This document shows positions 37,301 through 48,566 of a stretch of 64,000 nt of DNA, in pieces. The notes below the pieces were generated by a model. That model had not been told where the DNA came from. It saw nothing but the letters and a program-made list of their open reading frames with translations, and ran no database searches. The first letter of the stretch is position 1. Each line of letters opens with the position of its first letter. The position numbers were made by a program, and so were the translations under genes. This DNA comes from Astropecten irregularis (lineage: Eukaryota; Echinodermata; Asteroidea; Paxillosida; Astropectinidae): NCBI GenBank assembly GCA_963971285.1, contig OZ020255.1, positions 12,792,931-12,856,930 on the forward strand, written 5' to 3'.

Positions 37301-40300
37301 GTTACACCCCAATCACATGGGAGCACTTTTTACTTTGCTCCACAATGCATTGCTGCGAAAACTACACACTTCTGCTCAATCTGCGAAAAGCCATCTGACC
37401 ATAAGCACACAATCTCGATGCTGTGTCATTCCGATATGAAACCTTACCGTCCCTTTAAAACCTGGACGCACTTTTTCCCTCGGGCACGCGTGCTGTGAAC
37501 GCGCGCCATGACGCTATTAATTTCCCCAATAGTTGGCTCGAACTTGAAGAAAAGTACGACCATACGAACTCCATTAGGGCCTACACAGACCAAACTCGAA
37601 CACAGTCAAACCGCATAGAATGTTACACAGATGGACCATGGACCAACACCGCGGTGGTTCGGGCAAATTATCTCAACTAAACAATATGGTTCGAATTATA
37701 TCATGATTTGTGTTGGCTGGCATTTTTAATAATCATATCAGTAATTGGTCCTTGTTTGTTCTTTCTCGGATCAATCCATCGCTGGGTGGTTTTATACAAA
37801 GTTGGAGTGTTTCTCATTGGTTTCGCAGCTATTACACACGTGATTGGGGAAGGACGAACTGTAACCATCTCAATTTGTCTATAAACAGACATCATACATG
37901 AGTTAACACACCTGCAAAAATTATATAGCTTAATCTGTCAATCGTGTCGTCACGGTGAGAAATAGTGAACATGTTCTATTCTTTTACAGCAATTTTGCGA
38001 GCAATTGTGTGCTCCGAGACATTGAATAATTTTGGTACTAATGTAAATTTGGTTATAATGTCTCAAAAGGTACATTTTTCTGACCAGAACATTTCCTGCA
38101 GAAGGTTTCAATAGTACATGAAATTGGTCAAAGTTAGGAGGGACCTGGCGTTTTTCAGGTCATTATTTGAGTTGATCGGAGCAGTTTGCAGTAGTAAAAT
38201 TAAATGGATAAAACTGCATCTTGAGGATATATCGTATTACCACACATAATTATGTAGCCAGATCTATACCTACAGGCGGTGCGTCGTGTAAGGCCACGTC
38301 GTATTTCCGACTATTAAAAATGGCAAGACGTCACCAGCTGTTATATCAAGCCTGTTTAACAAGACCACTAAGCAAACTCCCCAGACCTGCTCCAAATTTC
38401 TATAAACAGAGGAAGGTGGCAACGGAGGTTCAAGAGAGAGAGAGAGAGAGAGTCTTCAGCTCAATTCAGGGAAAACTGATCCCCAATGTATGGACATTTC
38501 CATCCATTTCTGATTGTGGCAAGTTCCGAGCTGACTGACCCTCCTATAACCCGGCGTCCGGTTCGCCCTTTTGGTACCGGCGACACACGGCATGGTAACC
38601 CGTTGCGAGCGGTCAGCTAGCCACGGTAAATGACACAAAGCTACCCTACAGCGTACGCGGTCTACTATAGTTCTGCAACGTTCAGACGAAATATCGGCAG
38701 GCCATATGGTTATAGGCCTACATCATGCATAGAGAAACAAACCACAGCATGCACCCATTGAAACTGATGCACTCATACTCAAAATAGGCCTACATGCAGC
38801 TCAAATTTTTTACCAGCAGACAACAATATTTTTCTCTTCCGAGCTGGAAGCTCGATGGTTGGGGGAATGTTGACCGGAGCTCCCCCATCACCTCGGCGAG
38901 ACAAACCGGGCCAACCAGCACCCAAACACAAGACAGAAACACGCTAGCAAACATTTTCCTATACAAATTGGCTGTATAACTTTCCCGTACTCTTTAACCC
39001 TTGAATCTTTCTTCGGCCGTCCAAGTGTTTTCCAGAAAAATATTTGAAAAATGAGTACCACTTGCCTTCGTATTTATTCTCACAGACTTCTCCATTTCTT
39101 TTTTTTTGTTTCAGCAAAACGTAAAGTGTATATCAACACGCCACTTAGACTTGTTATGAAGAGGAAGAAACAGAGAGAGAATCTGGCAGACGTATAATAC
39201 TCCTTCTCTTAACGATCAGAATGCCAGGTATTTGTTTGAATTGGCGGGCTGAGTATAGAAGAAATTTGCCACTTCATGATGGCAGGGACCGAAGAACGTA
39301 AACACTCCGTCTTCACAGCGGGGGCCAAGGGGGGCTCCAGAGCCACCGTTTACTGGGGGGTCCCATGGATGAAGGGTGCTTGTGTTATCATTACTTTACG
39401 GTCTTCTAACTTCTCTATAAACAGCGCTACTGAAATGATTCTAAACAAAGTGTCCTGCTGCAATTGCCGGCCGTAGATCTCTCTTTTTTCTCTCTTAAAA
39501 CACAGAACGATTGTGCAACGAATTTCTGTCTCTCAAACTTTCCGGATCCATCTTTTGGTACAAATCATTCGCGGAGGCAGGCTCTGGTTTGTAAAAATGC
39601 AAACTTGACAAGAAAGAGGAAAAGCCATGTAATATTATTTTGTTTCAAAAGGTTCTTATGTCCAAGACGTATTGCCCTGGTCAAGGGGTCAATTTCACCA
39701 AACTCATCGTAACCCTGCTATCAATCGTAGGACTTATGATGCATTGCAGCCCTACGTAGGATACGATGAGTTATCCTTCGTAACTCGAGTTACGTTCGGT
39801 CGTAGAGCTTCGTGGAATCGACCCCAGGGCGATCAATATTAATGTGGGGAATTGCCTCGATATGAGAGGGGCCATACCACAATGTATATGCGACCGCGCA
39901 CTACACTGATGGGTTGCACAAACTGCAGTTTTCTTGGTTTTTTTTTATGGTCAGATTTTGGGACTGTTGTTATAGGGCGTTTACGAAACGGAGGCCCAGG
40001 CTCAGGCTCAGGCTCCAGCACTGATATCCATATGCTGAAAATGATAGGTTGTGGTTTTTCACTGAAGCTGAAGCTCTGTTTTCCTTTTCAAACCAGAGAA
40101 TCTACTTCTATTTTGAGACCAGTTATTTCAGAATGGATTCACGAAATGGAGCCCGGAGCCCGAGACGGAGCCTGAGCCTCGGTTTCGTAAACGCCCGAAG
40201 TCTTACACGTCAGCCAATAAGTAAATCAGGCTTCAAAAAGTTCCAAATAGTTTATAACACCGCAATTACTACTGCCCTCTGCTATAATTCTAGACAAAAT

Positions 40301-43300
40301 TACTTTTTGTTTAACCAATCAAGACGCTGGTTTTGAATCTATTGCTGGTAAAAAGGCAAATAGCACATAGCGACTACTCACTCTGTCCAGTGAGGGCGGG
40401 CTTCAACAATGATAAACCAGGAATACCATAATCGTCATACCAGACTGATCATTCAATCGATCAACCAAACAAACATTGACAGAACTGAAGTTTCTTCAAA
40501 CATCCCCACTTGAATTGGATACATAACTCGCCAAGTGCCTGACAAACAAAACGACAACAAAACCCGTCTCTGGACTCGATTACAACACTGCCTGCATTCT
40601 GTGGGAACGGAAGGCTGGCAAAGAGGCGCCAAAACTTATCGCAATTTCTTTTTCAAAAAAATATAGTGCGTCTGGAACGGAGACCACTTGGCTGCCGCCT
40701 GACAAGGGGGAACGGCGGCTTATACGACGACAGCAAGAACCAGGGCGACGCTGACTAAGTCCCATGGATTTTATCACAGGTCTCGGGTCTCTATCTCAAA
40801 GTTGCTCTCCAAAGGTCTATTGGATTTTAATAGTAAATTTATATTTTAATATCAATATACACACACAAAGTAAGCCCTAAAGATAGCTTCGTCTGAAACT
40901 ATAATACCAGGCTCAACAGTGTAAGGGACAGCGATATATTTGTGTCACCGACCGAAGTTCGTGCAGCGTACATTATACGGATTGTTTTATTTCAGCATGG
41001 GCCTACAATACAATTCGATTCAAAATCCAAGTTCGTCTTACATTGACACAATGCAAGATTGGATAAGCTTTTGTTTTCCATGAGTCTAAGTGGATGAAAT
41101 AGTAACGTCAATATACATTAAAACTTGAAGTATACTTCATTCGGTCAACGAGTTTGGCATGCTTAAAGGCATTGCATACGTTTGGTAATGACTCTGAAAA
41201 TGTATGGCAATAAAAACTTACTTGGTGAGAACTACAGCTGCTTTGGATAGTATAACGCATATTGAGAAACGTTCAATTCGAAGTACCGCGGTTATGGAAA
41301 ACTATGTCACTTTTTATCTCCAAAAATTATGAATCTGAGAAGCGTTATGGCCGTAACGCTTCTCAGCTATTGATTAACTGTTATCTGGCGTGAAATAACC
41401 GCTCTAGTTTGTCGCCAAAATCTCACAAACGCTACCACCTTTTGAATTGAAACTTTCACAGGTTAGTTTTATGGTATATATATACAATTATATTGGTTTG
41501 AAACAAACAATAGGCTCAAATTACCAAACGTATGCAATCCCTTTAAAGTTACAGTACAGCATTGGTAACAAACCAAAACAGAGATGTTTACATAATTATA
41601 AGATGGACCTGGTACAAACATAACGTTAAAATGTTTCTGTCCGAAATGCTGTATTTATCAAGAAAAGAGTCAAACAAAAGACCGAAAACTGTTTTGATCT
41701 TCGAGATCAAAACCACACAATTACAATAAAACCTCACAATTTCGCGTAACAATTGCAACAGTTTTTTTGCTGTTTTCTACTGTTTCCAATGATCAATTGA
41801 GCTAAACATTTCACAGGTTTGGTTTTATTCCTTGACAGATCAAATTATGATCAGACCACAGCTGTTATGACACCTTTACCAATCGTGTACTATAACTTTA
41901 ACCCGATTCTTTTTCCCTTATTTTTTTTTATTTCTCCAGAAAAGCAAACAAGCAATGAAACAAACAAACAAAACTAGAGCATCTCAGCTGGATAACATTC
42001 TCCTATGGAAAGTTGATAGGATGATGAGCGCTCAATCCCGGCCAGTTACCGACTCATAATCGCGATCATTATGTGAGGAATGTTGTGTTGGGGAAATTGC
42101 CGTCGACTGGACGGCAAGACATCTTATACTGCGCATCGTAGGTCTATAATAAGAAGAAGCTATGTAGTCCTGTAATACATTTTCTGCAGCGTCAGATGCA
42201 GACGACGAGCATTGAATGCTGTTAAATTGCAAGAGATTTTGTTTTGCCCATTAAAGGTAACATCATACTTTGGTTTTTGTCTAAGAAATGCTGATTCATG
42301 AGCAAAAATATCAGGAAAGATACAGAAACAGTAACACTCGATCTGTGAAATTCCCACTCCCATAATTAAGGTGCACACTCTTTGAAAAAACGTTGAAAAA
42401 CGCCCACGATATATATAAAAAATATGTTCATTGTTATTTTTGATCTTTTAAAGGTCAAAATTGTTTTTGGTCATTGGCGTTTCTATTTTCTATGATAAAT
42501 TCAGCATTTGAGGCAGAAAGAAGCTAATGAACCGTATGCTTTTACCGTCACCATCTTTATACCAAGTTATAGGTAAATCTGTGGAGATTTCTGTTTCCGT
42601 ATGCTACCAAAGTATGATACTACCTTTAAAGTACCGGAGTTGGTTTGATAGTTAGGGTGAATTCAAAGTCCAGTTCGGCGACTCTTCTCTCGCGGATTCT
42701 CAGGTTAATAATTCATCCACAATATCTCTCCGTTATTTTCTTTGTTCAGTGATCATGTATAGATAGATACAATAATCTAATAATGTTTTTATAATCAAAT
42801 TGGTTACCGATCTAGGTGCACAGCACTCCAAAGTCTAGTCACTTTTGTCAGTTTTCCGATATTACTGAAAAAGTTCATTTGAAACCCCGGCAATATTTAC
42901 TTCGTAAGTATAAAAAATCAGCAGTCTACGATATAGGCCTAAACTTGTCGCCAAGTGTTGTCAAAGTTTTATGAAATAGAGTCTAGGCAAGCGACGCCAA
43001 AAATGCTAGGGAGGTTTTTTTTTCTCGTTTTTAGTTTTTGAGAGAAACGTCTGTAAGTCTCGCGGCGGTGGGACCGGAAGATGTGCACGGCGCAATATGC
43101 AGGACGGTCGAGAGGGAGTACGAGAAAATCGTGCTGCTTGCGTGGTGTGTGGCGCTTCCTCCAGCGAGACTATGATGACAGTGCAGATTAATCACTCTCT
43201 CGGTTGAGCTTATAGATGCAGGCAGACTCGAGAAAAACCAGTCCCAGCGATCAAGACCGCCATTTTAAACAAAGAAAATTTCAGCCAGAAATCAAAATGA

Positions 43301-45208
43301 AATTCTCGGCGAGTCTGTAAACATGCACAGGCAGTTGCAACTTGAGAAATCAAATCTTCAATATAAAATGCTAGCTGTCGAAAACTCATTTGGACTAAAA
43401 ACAGCCGAAACTCGCCCCCTAAAAAAAGACAATTTATTAAAAGACGCTTAATGCTTTTCAACTGATTTCCCCATCGTCATGCTGTACATTTTATATCTTC
43501 AAGACTACCTGAGGTTAAAGTGGAAAGGGAAAAGTCTGTGGAAATACGACGCATGCAGCTTTTAAAAAAGGAAAACCGATTGATTCTTAGAAAAAGACGT
43601 TTAAAAAACGTGTTTTGGAATTCATACCGAGTGTGATCCCAAACGCATTCGTCTGACAGACAAGTTGGTGCGTAACAACCGGAGTGTCCTGTTTAAATGT
43701 CTGGTTCTTTATACGGAACCTGTTTTTTTTTTCAGGACATGGTTCTTCTCAGAAAACCCGGTTCTCTTCAGAACTCGTTTCCCCAGAACCTCTTACTGAA
43801 AACACTTATAACCTTTTCGTTTCGTTTGCGGGGTTACTCCAAGCGTGACTTACCCAAGTTCCCATTAAAAATGCATAAATTATTCTGCCTTAATATTTCA
43901 AACCCGAAATAAAGAGTATGGGTGATTATGGATTCAGGATGTTCAAGGTTGGGGTGGGGTTAGGGTGAGGGGGTTATATTGGGTTCCTGAAGCGTTCGCA
44001 GCTAGCAATGGGCCTTCATATAACGGGGAATAGAAGTCTTCTCCCTGCATGAACGATCCGGTGCTGTTAACCCTCGCGACGGGTGCTCAACAGAACCGTG
44101 ATGGCCGATTGTTTCCGATCCTGAAGCTCATTATATAATGATGCTGAACTTGACAGAGACTCAAGCAAGTCTCAAGACTATCTCACGGTATAATACCTGG
44201 CAGAGGGTTAATCACGGTCATGGGTATACCTGGGTCTGCCGAGGCGACCGTGCACCGTAGCTACCCGGGGGAGCCGGGTTATCATAAACTCACGTCCTAG
44301 GGAATCGGGGAACAATATCAAAATGCTATCATTTCGCTTCAGTGGTACAGTCTTTCTTTTGGCTGCAGTAAGAACTTGACATCACATAGAGCAAGTACAA
44401 ACTGCAAGCACTGCAGAGATAGTATACAACCTTCGCACGACTACCAGAGACAACAGAGAGCCATGTTGGTGAAGTTACCGTTTCAATGTTGGGATTAATT
44501 GAATCTACTAGGCCAATGGGGTGGGCAAAATGAAAATGAACAAAATTAATTGTACAAAAACTGTAAGTGTTACGTATAAGCCTATATGGAGCCCGTGGTT
44601 TCACGAAGAATTTCATAACGTAGGCCTATATCAAATGGGAACTGCCACTCCAACAGACGATGTTGGTGAGATTCGAACCAGTGACCATCTGACACTAAGC
44701 CAGGCAGTCTGGCAAAGGCAGTGGCGTAACTAGGGTCACATTTCTGAAGGGGCTCACATGCAGGGCGAGGGTGCACCAGTGTTTCAAGGGGAGGGGGCAC
44801 TGGAGTCAATTATAGCATGGAGGAAGGAAATGATAGCATGATTACAATCAGCTTCAAAGGTGGTTCTTCAAAATTTAAGATTCCAATTGGGGGCACAGGG
44901 GGCAGCCATGCACGTCATGTTGGGGTGGGGTAGGGGAGCACGTGCACTCCATAGTTACGCCACTGCTTAAAGGGACTGTATGTCTTTAACTCAGAATAAA
45001 TACATGTCCTTTAAGTAGGCCTGACTTTGTCACTATTATATAGTTGGTGACAACCAGAGAGATATAGAACATTAATTAACCTATAGATATATCTACTGCA
45101 TGTATTGACCAGCAGACTATGCTTACCGTGAACTTTGAGCGTTTTCAGCTCCAGGATCAAGGCCAGTAGGACGCAGAGACCGAGAGAGCCCAACTGCAAG
45201 AAGGCCAT
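31056..45208 (-). CDS. BAMBI-like: BAMBI-like TGF-beta/BMP pseudoreceptor, four exons
   Basis: Deduced join on the minus strand: 45208-45127, 32638-32473, 31929-31796, 31396-31056. All phases agree (1, 2, 1) and give 240 residues; vertebrate BAMBI has about 260. Order: signal peptide (1-27), a ten-cysteine activin-receptor-type ectodomain (about 30-105; CAC, SCY, SP-T-GC-D, CC....C-N finish), a linker, one membrane helix (about 161-185), a basic stop-transfer RQARRRRR and a tail of about 50 residues with no kinase or GS box. BAMBI is known to act as a decoy that blocks TGF-beta, activin and BMP type I receptor signalling. The cysteine spacing and missing kinase fit BAMBI better than a true receptor; another kinase-less three-finger receptor is the alternative. 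Intron 1 is 12.5 kb and packed with repeats. Confidence 0.8.
31796..31929 (-). CDS. BAMBI-like: BAMBI-like exon 3: end of ectodomain and linker
   Basis: Acceptor CCCCGTGCAG|G and donor CCCAAG|GTAAAG, 134 nt, phase 2 to 1. It encodes RCCKESMCNAD, the terminal CC....CN signature of activin-receptor ectodomains, followed by a Thr/Pro/Gln linker. Confidence 0.8.
32101..32405. mobile_element. TTAA MITE in BAMBI-like intron 2
   Basis: Begins TTAAAGGTATAATACAGGAT and ends ACCAATCATGTACTGTAATA then TTTAA. It lacks the central GATC palindrome. It is only about 70 bp from exon 2. Confidence 0.75.
32473..32638 (-). CDS. BAMBI-like: BAMBI-like exon 2: first part of the ectodomain
   Basis: Acceptor TCTTTCCAG|GT and donor AACAG|GTATAT, 166 nt, phase 1 to 2. 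It encodes seven of the ten ectodomain cysteines, an N-glycosylation site (NET) and the stretch CYTQYLD...SPVTRGC, which is the most BAMBI-like part of the protein. Confidence 0.85.
33559..33598 (-). ncRNA. Hammerhead-like motif, left arm of the palindrome
   Basis: On the minus strand: GGTGATGA, stem CTAG/CTAG (extendable to GACTAG/CTAGTC) around AGCAGG, TCGAAACGTTGAG. UGAUGA and GAAAC are intact. Position 3 is G, so the C3-G8 pair is lost. Confidence 0.35.
33608..33643 (+). ncRNA. Hammerhead-like motif, right arm of the palindrome
   Basis: GACGATGACAAAGCAGG, a weak stem, then CTCGAAACGTTGAGAC. GAAAC and the GTT cleavage-site candidate are kept; the core is degraded at positions 3 and 4. Confidence 0.3.
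34924..35340. repeat. Diverged tandem repeat, about 175-195 bp unit
   Basis: Two clear units and the start of a third share words in the same order: AAAGATGTG..TCGAT, TTTACTAGACAT, GATATTAAG, ACAATTTTTCTAA, GAAAGCTATTTGGT and GCATTGTG. Very AT-rich and non-coding. Confidence 0.65.
35860..35990 (+). mobile_element. tRNA-derived SINE
   Basis: A box A-like GATGGCTCAG, a 7-base insert, TTGGTAGAGC, then box B CAGTTCGAATGCC, and a tail TCAATTTTTCTTAGTTCACC. The tail matches the copy at 37110-37225. The insert in the D-arm region shows it is not a working tRNA. Confidence 0.75.
36398..36742. mobile_element. TTAA MITE, CATACTTTGG subfamily
   Basis: Begins TTAAAGGTACTATCATACTT and carries CAGAAATCTTCACAGATTTA, GATGGTAGAAACATACCGTT and GACTGTTACTGTATCTTTC. 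The right end is blurred by repeated TTTAAAGG words. Confidence 0.75.
37110..37225 (-). mobile_element. tRNA-derived SINE
   Basis: On the minus strand: head GAACAAAGATAATTGACTAT, then TAGAGCGCATGTACGGTATT, box B GGTTCTAATCCCGC, and a tail CAGTAAATTTTCTTTGTTCA. The head is identical to that of the SINE at 62935-63066. Confidence 0.75.
38110..38195. repeat. Rearranged Penelope terminal fragment
   Basis: It contains GTTAGGAGGGACCTGGCG in one orientation, followed directly by CAGGTCATT and GAGCAGTTTGCAGTAG in the other. The two halves match opposite strands of the terminal repeat at 62.0-62.1 kb, so it is an inverted fusion. Confidence 0.55.
38433..38451 (+). repeat. AG dinucleotide run
   Basis: About nine AG units in a row. 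Confidence 0.9.
39684..39826. mobile_element. Foldback MITE, GGGGTCGATTTCAC family
   Basis: Ends GGGGTCAATTTCACCAAA and CTTCGTGGAATCGACCCC, with the family words ATCAATCGTAGGAC, GATGCATT, CCCTACGTAGGATACG and CTCGAGTTACG. 143 bp, non-coding. Confidence 0.8.
39975..40196. mobile_element. MITE with GTTTACGAAACGGAGGC ends
   Basis: GGGCGTTTACGAAACGGAGG at the left is mirrored by CTCGGTTTCGTAAACGCCC at the right, each next to CAGGCTCAGG-type repeats. A second copy lies at 59730-59945. About 222 bp, non-coding. Confidence 0.8.
41163..41546. mobile_element. Second TTAA MITE family with central hairpin
   Basis: Ends TTAAAGGCATTGCATACGTT and ACGTATGCAATCCCTTTAA, about 384 bp. A central palindrome at 41335-41366 (CTGAGAAGCGTTA / TAACGCTTCTCAG) is perfect around a 6-base loop. 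The right TTAA is also the left TTAA of the next element. Confidence 0.85.
41543..41901. mobile_element. TTAA MITE, GATTGGTA subfamily
   Basis: Begins TTAAAGTTACAGTACAGCAT and ends CCAATCGTGTACTATAACTT then TAA. The central palindrome GATCTTCGAGATC is present. It abuts the element at 41163-41546 through one shared TTAA. Confidence 0.85.
42251..42629. mobile_element. Full-length TTAA MITE, CATACTTTGG subfamily
   Basis: 379 bp, TTAA at both ends. TTAAAGGTAACATCATACTT mirrors AAGTATGATACTACCTTTAA. The interior carries GATTCATGAGCAAAAATATC and TATAGGTAAATCTGTGGAGA. It is a good reference copy for the subfamily. Confidence 0.9.
44630..44717 (-). mobile_element. tRNA-derived SINE fragment
   Basis: On the minus strand, CTGGCTTAGTGTCAGATGG is followed by box B TGGTTCGAATCTCACC. 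It is different from the family at 35.9, 37.1 and 62.9 kb. Confidence 0.6.
44719..44965. mobile_element. MITE with CAGTGGCGTAAC ends (hAT-like)
   Basis: CAGTGGCGTAACTA at the left and TAGTTACGCCACTG at the right are perfect inverted ends. The flanking octamers GGCAAAGG and CTTAAAGG match at five of eight positions, so the target duplication is decayed or absent. The interior is G-rich and non-coding. Confidence 0.75.
45127..45208 (-). CDS. BAMBI-like: BAMBI-like exon 1: signal peptide
   Basis: ATG at 45208, then 27 codons rich in Leu/Val (LGSLGLCVLLALILEL), a classical signal peptide. It ends GTTCACG|GTAAGC in phase 1. The next exon supplies the two bases that complete Gly28. The 5' untranslated part was not delimited. 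Confidence 0.75.
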
Positions 45209-47745
45209 CGTCCTCTCCAGGTTCTATCAAGACCCTGTTGCCACGTGCTCGGCAATGTTTACAGGAATATCAAGTCGACTAGATGGAACTACTGTACTGA
45301 CACGTACAGTACACACTCGTAGCTTCTGTTATTGCTGCAGGTAGGTATACTTTAGTTCCGATCGTGTGTGTGCATTGTCAACACGGAGATCGCTTCTGCG
45401 TTATTGGTACACAAAATGACTGAGCTTCCGGTAGTAATAGGTTTGTCTGAATCCGACGGTTACCGAAAAGAAATCTCCGGGCCTACCGGAACTGGATGGT
45501 GGTGAGCATGCTGGCCAGACCCTGCCAGGATTCGGCGGATGATGTGCACGGACGGAAGCTAGCTAGGGGAGGCTCACACTGCGGGTTCCAAATAGCACAT
45601 CTGCCATGCATGTGTGCTCGTTGACAAACCACGAAACTAAAGCTATGATCAGACCCAGTCCTAGCCTAGACACTGCACCGATATCACAACCTTCTGTCTA
45701 CCACAGCTAGCTCGCCCTCACAGCATGGACCGATTGGACCCGCACTCGCCGCGGTTTGAAGTCCAACTTCATTCACTCGGTCGGTAAAAAATAAATGAGC
45801 AATCTGTATTTCATATAGAATACAGCACGCGGTCTGGACCAGACCATCAGTCCAAAAACAACAGTGCCGTCATCATGAATAATTTATCCTTCCAAAACGG
45901 AACGTCACTGATGTCAAATAATTCCAGTGGTGGGTGAATATCGCTGTTTGTTTTCACAAATAGCTCTCTAAAGCCATCATACTTCAATGTAGATGCAGTA
46001 TGTATATGCTGCGTATGGTTTGACTGCAGCTAGCATTATTATTAGTCGTGTATGGTCTTCTACATGTATTTTGTTCTTCGGTATACTGTGGTGATGGTGC
46101 ATAATGTCAGTGATACACAAGGAATGCGGACGCCAGTTGCTTTGCAGGCTCCGGAGTGTATGTATAATGCCAGCGAGGCAGCGGCAAGAGCGCTCCCGGC
46201 CGGCGGGCTCCGACGACCCTGCGTCCCGTCGCGTTTGGGACGGCAACATTCTTCGTTCTTTCCTTTTTATTTTTTCCTCCATTCCCTAACGTTCCATGGG
46301 AAGCGAGCAGCAGAGAATGACTACGCCGAATTTTTTTTTATCACAATCGGCAGGATAATTGGATTGGTGTATACTAGTGCCTATCTTAGGTTGTAATTTG
46401 ACGGTTTGGATGGGAAAAGTTACAATTAGGAAGATGGAATAGGTACCAATGACTCTGGATTGATAATACAGTAGGGCCTATATAATATTAAGATCGATTA
46501 ATCGATTAATGATAATCGTCAGTCGATTAGTCGATTAGTCAACTGTTATAATCTCATGGAACCTAAAGGTACTTAGGAAACCAAAACAGAAATGTTCACA
46601 GATTAACTTACTTATATGGGTATCAAGATGGACCTGGTACAACCATATACCGTAAAAAAGACCTCACAATTACAATTACCTTATAATATTTTGCGTAATA
46701 ATTGCAACAGTTTTCGCTGTTTTCTGCTGTTTCCAATGATCAATAATGAGCTGAAAATTTCACAGATTTGTATTTATTCCATGACAAATCAAACTATGAA
46801 CAGACCGTAGCTGCCTTATTGTATCAACTTTACCAAAGTATGATAGTACTACCTTTAAGCGAATAAAAAATGCAAGGGCCTATTACATTCAACGGACCCC
46901 GCCAAACAACCTATACCAACCAATTTGTAATAATGAGAGCACTGCACTACGCATCCGTGGAATGCACGAGGAGGCGGATGCCAGACTCAATTACGCTGTT
47001 TAATGGTTACCCCGTCGAACAAACGAGAAATGTATTATACATTGGATACTACTGTTAGTGTTTGCAATATGATTCATTTGTAAAGATAGACATGCATGGC
47101 CTACATTGTTTCAATAACTGAAGGATAATTGTCATATTTTTGCTCGTTAATGTTTGAAGGAAGAAAACAAACAGACACTGTGGACCACCCCCCATGACTG
47201 AAGGGGAACCCCCCCCCCCCCTCCCCCTCCAATCTCCTAAAAGACAGATTCACAGTATGTAGCGCGCTGTGCACATTACATGTTCAAGCGTCGTTTATGA
47301 ATTTGCCAACCGAATAACCGAAATCGAAATTTTCAAAATAGGCCCTTCCTTTTCTCGACGATATTATACGATGAAAAGCTTGCATATGAACAAGGCCAAA
47401 ATATTTTCGACGATCCTTTGCAAGGCTAGTGTTTTTTTTTTTCTAAAAAGCACAGACAATCTTTAGGTTGGTGACAAGTACGAGCGTTTTTGTTTTTCAA
47501 ACAATATAATTTCCACTCTTTTTGAAGACTTTGTTGCTGTTTATAGAAAGGTACATCATCGGTCACGATGGTTGTCGAGAAGAGAATAATGTATTCCACT
47601 CATCTACCGGTAGTTTTCAAAAAGGATGTCATACAATTAACCAAATGTCCTCAAAATCGGCGTAAACTTTTCAGTGTTTTACTGTTTGGTAGGGTAACAG
47701 GGAATCGGGTCTTTTGAAGCAATATAAGACTAATACAGAACTTAC
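45209..47745. other. Upstream region of the BAMBI-like gene
   Basis: No recognised exon. It should contain the BAMBI-like promoter just above 45208, but no clear core element was seen. A TTAA MITE lies at 46563-46858, ATCGATTAATCGATTA words at 46490-46530 and a C run near 47205. A GC-rich patch at 46130-46260 is open in two frames without a domain. Confidence 0.4.
46563..46858. mobile_element. TTAA MITE, CATACTTTGG subfamily
   Basis: The right end ACCAAAGTATGATAGTACTA then CCTTTAA is clear; the left end (CTAAAGGTACTTAGGAAACC) is degenerate. The central palindrome is lost. Confidence 0.7.
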
Positions 47746-47896
47746 CGCATAGCTGATCATGATGTGGTGACTAGGTGTAATCTCGAAGCAGGTGCTTCCG
47801 TAATGTACTATAAGTTCCGGCCAACCAGGGAGGCGACCCCGGAATCCGTACGCCCTTTGCCTCACGCACCTCTTGCCTTTCTGTAAAACAAGCTCA
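47746..47896 (-). CDS. Orphan internal exon, cysteine-containing, possibly CUB-like
   Basis: On the minus strand one frame stays open through CSVPENELVLQKG, KRCVRQRAYGFRGRLPG and GSTCFEITPSHHIMISYA, and ends TATGCG|GTAAGTTC, a strong donor. Possible acceptors are TTGACTGCAG at about 47896 or TGTTTTACAG at 47881; the first leaves a longer open segment. The pattern C..I......I.I near the end is what CUB domains show, but the exon is too short to be sure. No partner exon was found between 45.2 and 52.8 kb, so the gene is unresolved. Confidence 0.45.
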
Positions 47897-48404
47897 TTCT
47901 CTGGGACGCTGCAGTCAACAGGCTGTGATCTCGTGAAGATCGCTCAGGGGAATAGATCCTTTCCTGCATCCTATACCGAGCAGCTATACCGATGAAGCTC
48001 GACCCAGAATCTCACCGGAATTTTGCCGGAATGGCAACCGACGGGTCTCGGTGTGATGTTGCAACTCCTAAGGATTTAGAAGAAAGAAGTATCCAACTTT
48101 ATTTCAATGGGATGTTGGACAGGACTTGGCAACAACACGTGAAGATTGGCTAAAACACCATGCTAAATATTTGCCCTTCACTTCACGTTCCGGTACAGTC
48201 TACACGTGGTACCCAAGAACCATAGTGTGGGAAGCAGAATGTTAGCAATGGTACCAAATTACGAGATTTGAACACAAAGGAAAATACCAGGCAATTTCTT
48301 CAATGGACATGAATTGAACCTCAATATGTACTGCCTAATGATGTACATGTACTACTATGCACATCATAGATTGTATGGGTTTGATTGGTGTCAAAACGGT
48401 AGAG

Positions 48405-48500
48405 ATGAACAAGGGGAATGGCCAAGCTGTGTAAAACATCCGCAGTTGCAAGCGGGAAGACCAAGGTTCGAATCTCACCCAGCATACCCACTGGTATACA
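48405..48500 (+). mobile_element. tRNA-derived SINE
   Basis: GAATGGCCAAGC (box A-like) is followed by a long variable region and box B AAGGTTCGAATCTCACCC, as in SINEs from class II-like tRNAs. It is unrelated to the other SINEs outside box B. Confidence 0.55.
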
Positions 48501-48566
48501 CCACAAGTAAAATTGCATTCGAACCATCTCTTCAAACTATAGTGCTTCGGGAAGGCCTAATTCATT

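Larger units (their letters stand above)
32639..45126 (-). other. BAMBI-like intron 1
   Basis: 12.5 kb without a recognised exon. It holds the palindrome at 33.5 kb, diverged 180-bp tandem repeats (34924-35340), SINEs (35860-35990, 37110-37225 and 44630-44717), TTAA MITEs (36398-36742, 41163-41546, 41543-41901 and 42251-42629), foldback MITEs (39684-39826 and 39975-40196), a Penelope terminal fragment (38110-38195) and a CAGTGGCGTA-ended MITE (44719-44965). The rest shows nothing recognisable. Confidence 0.6.
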
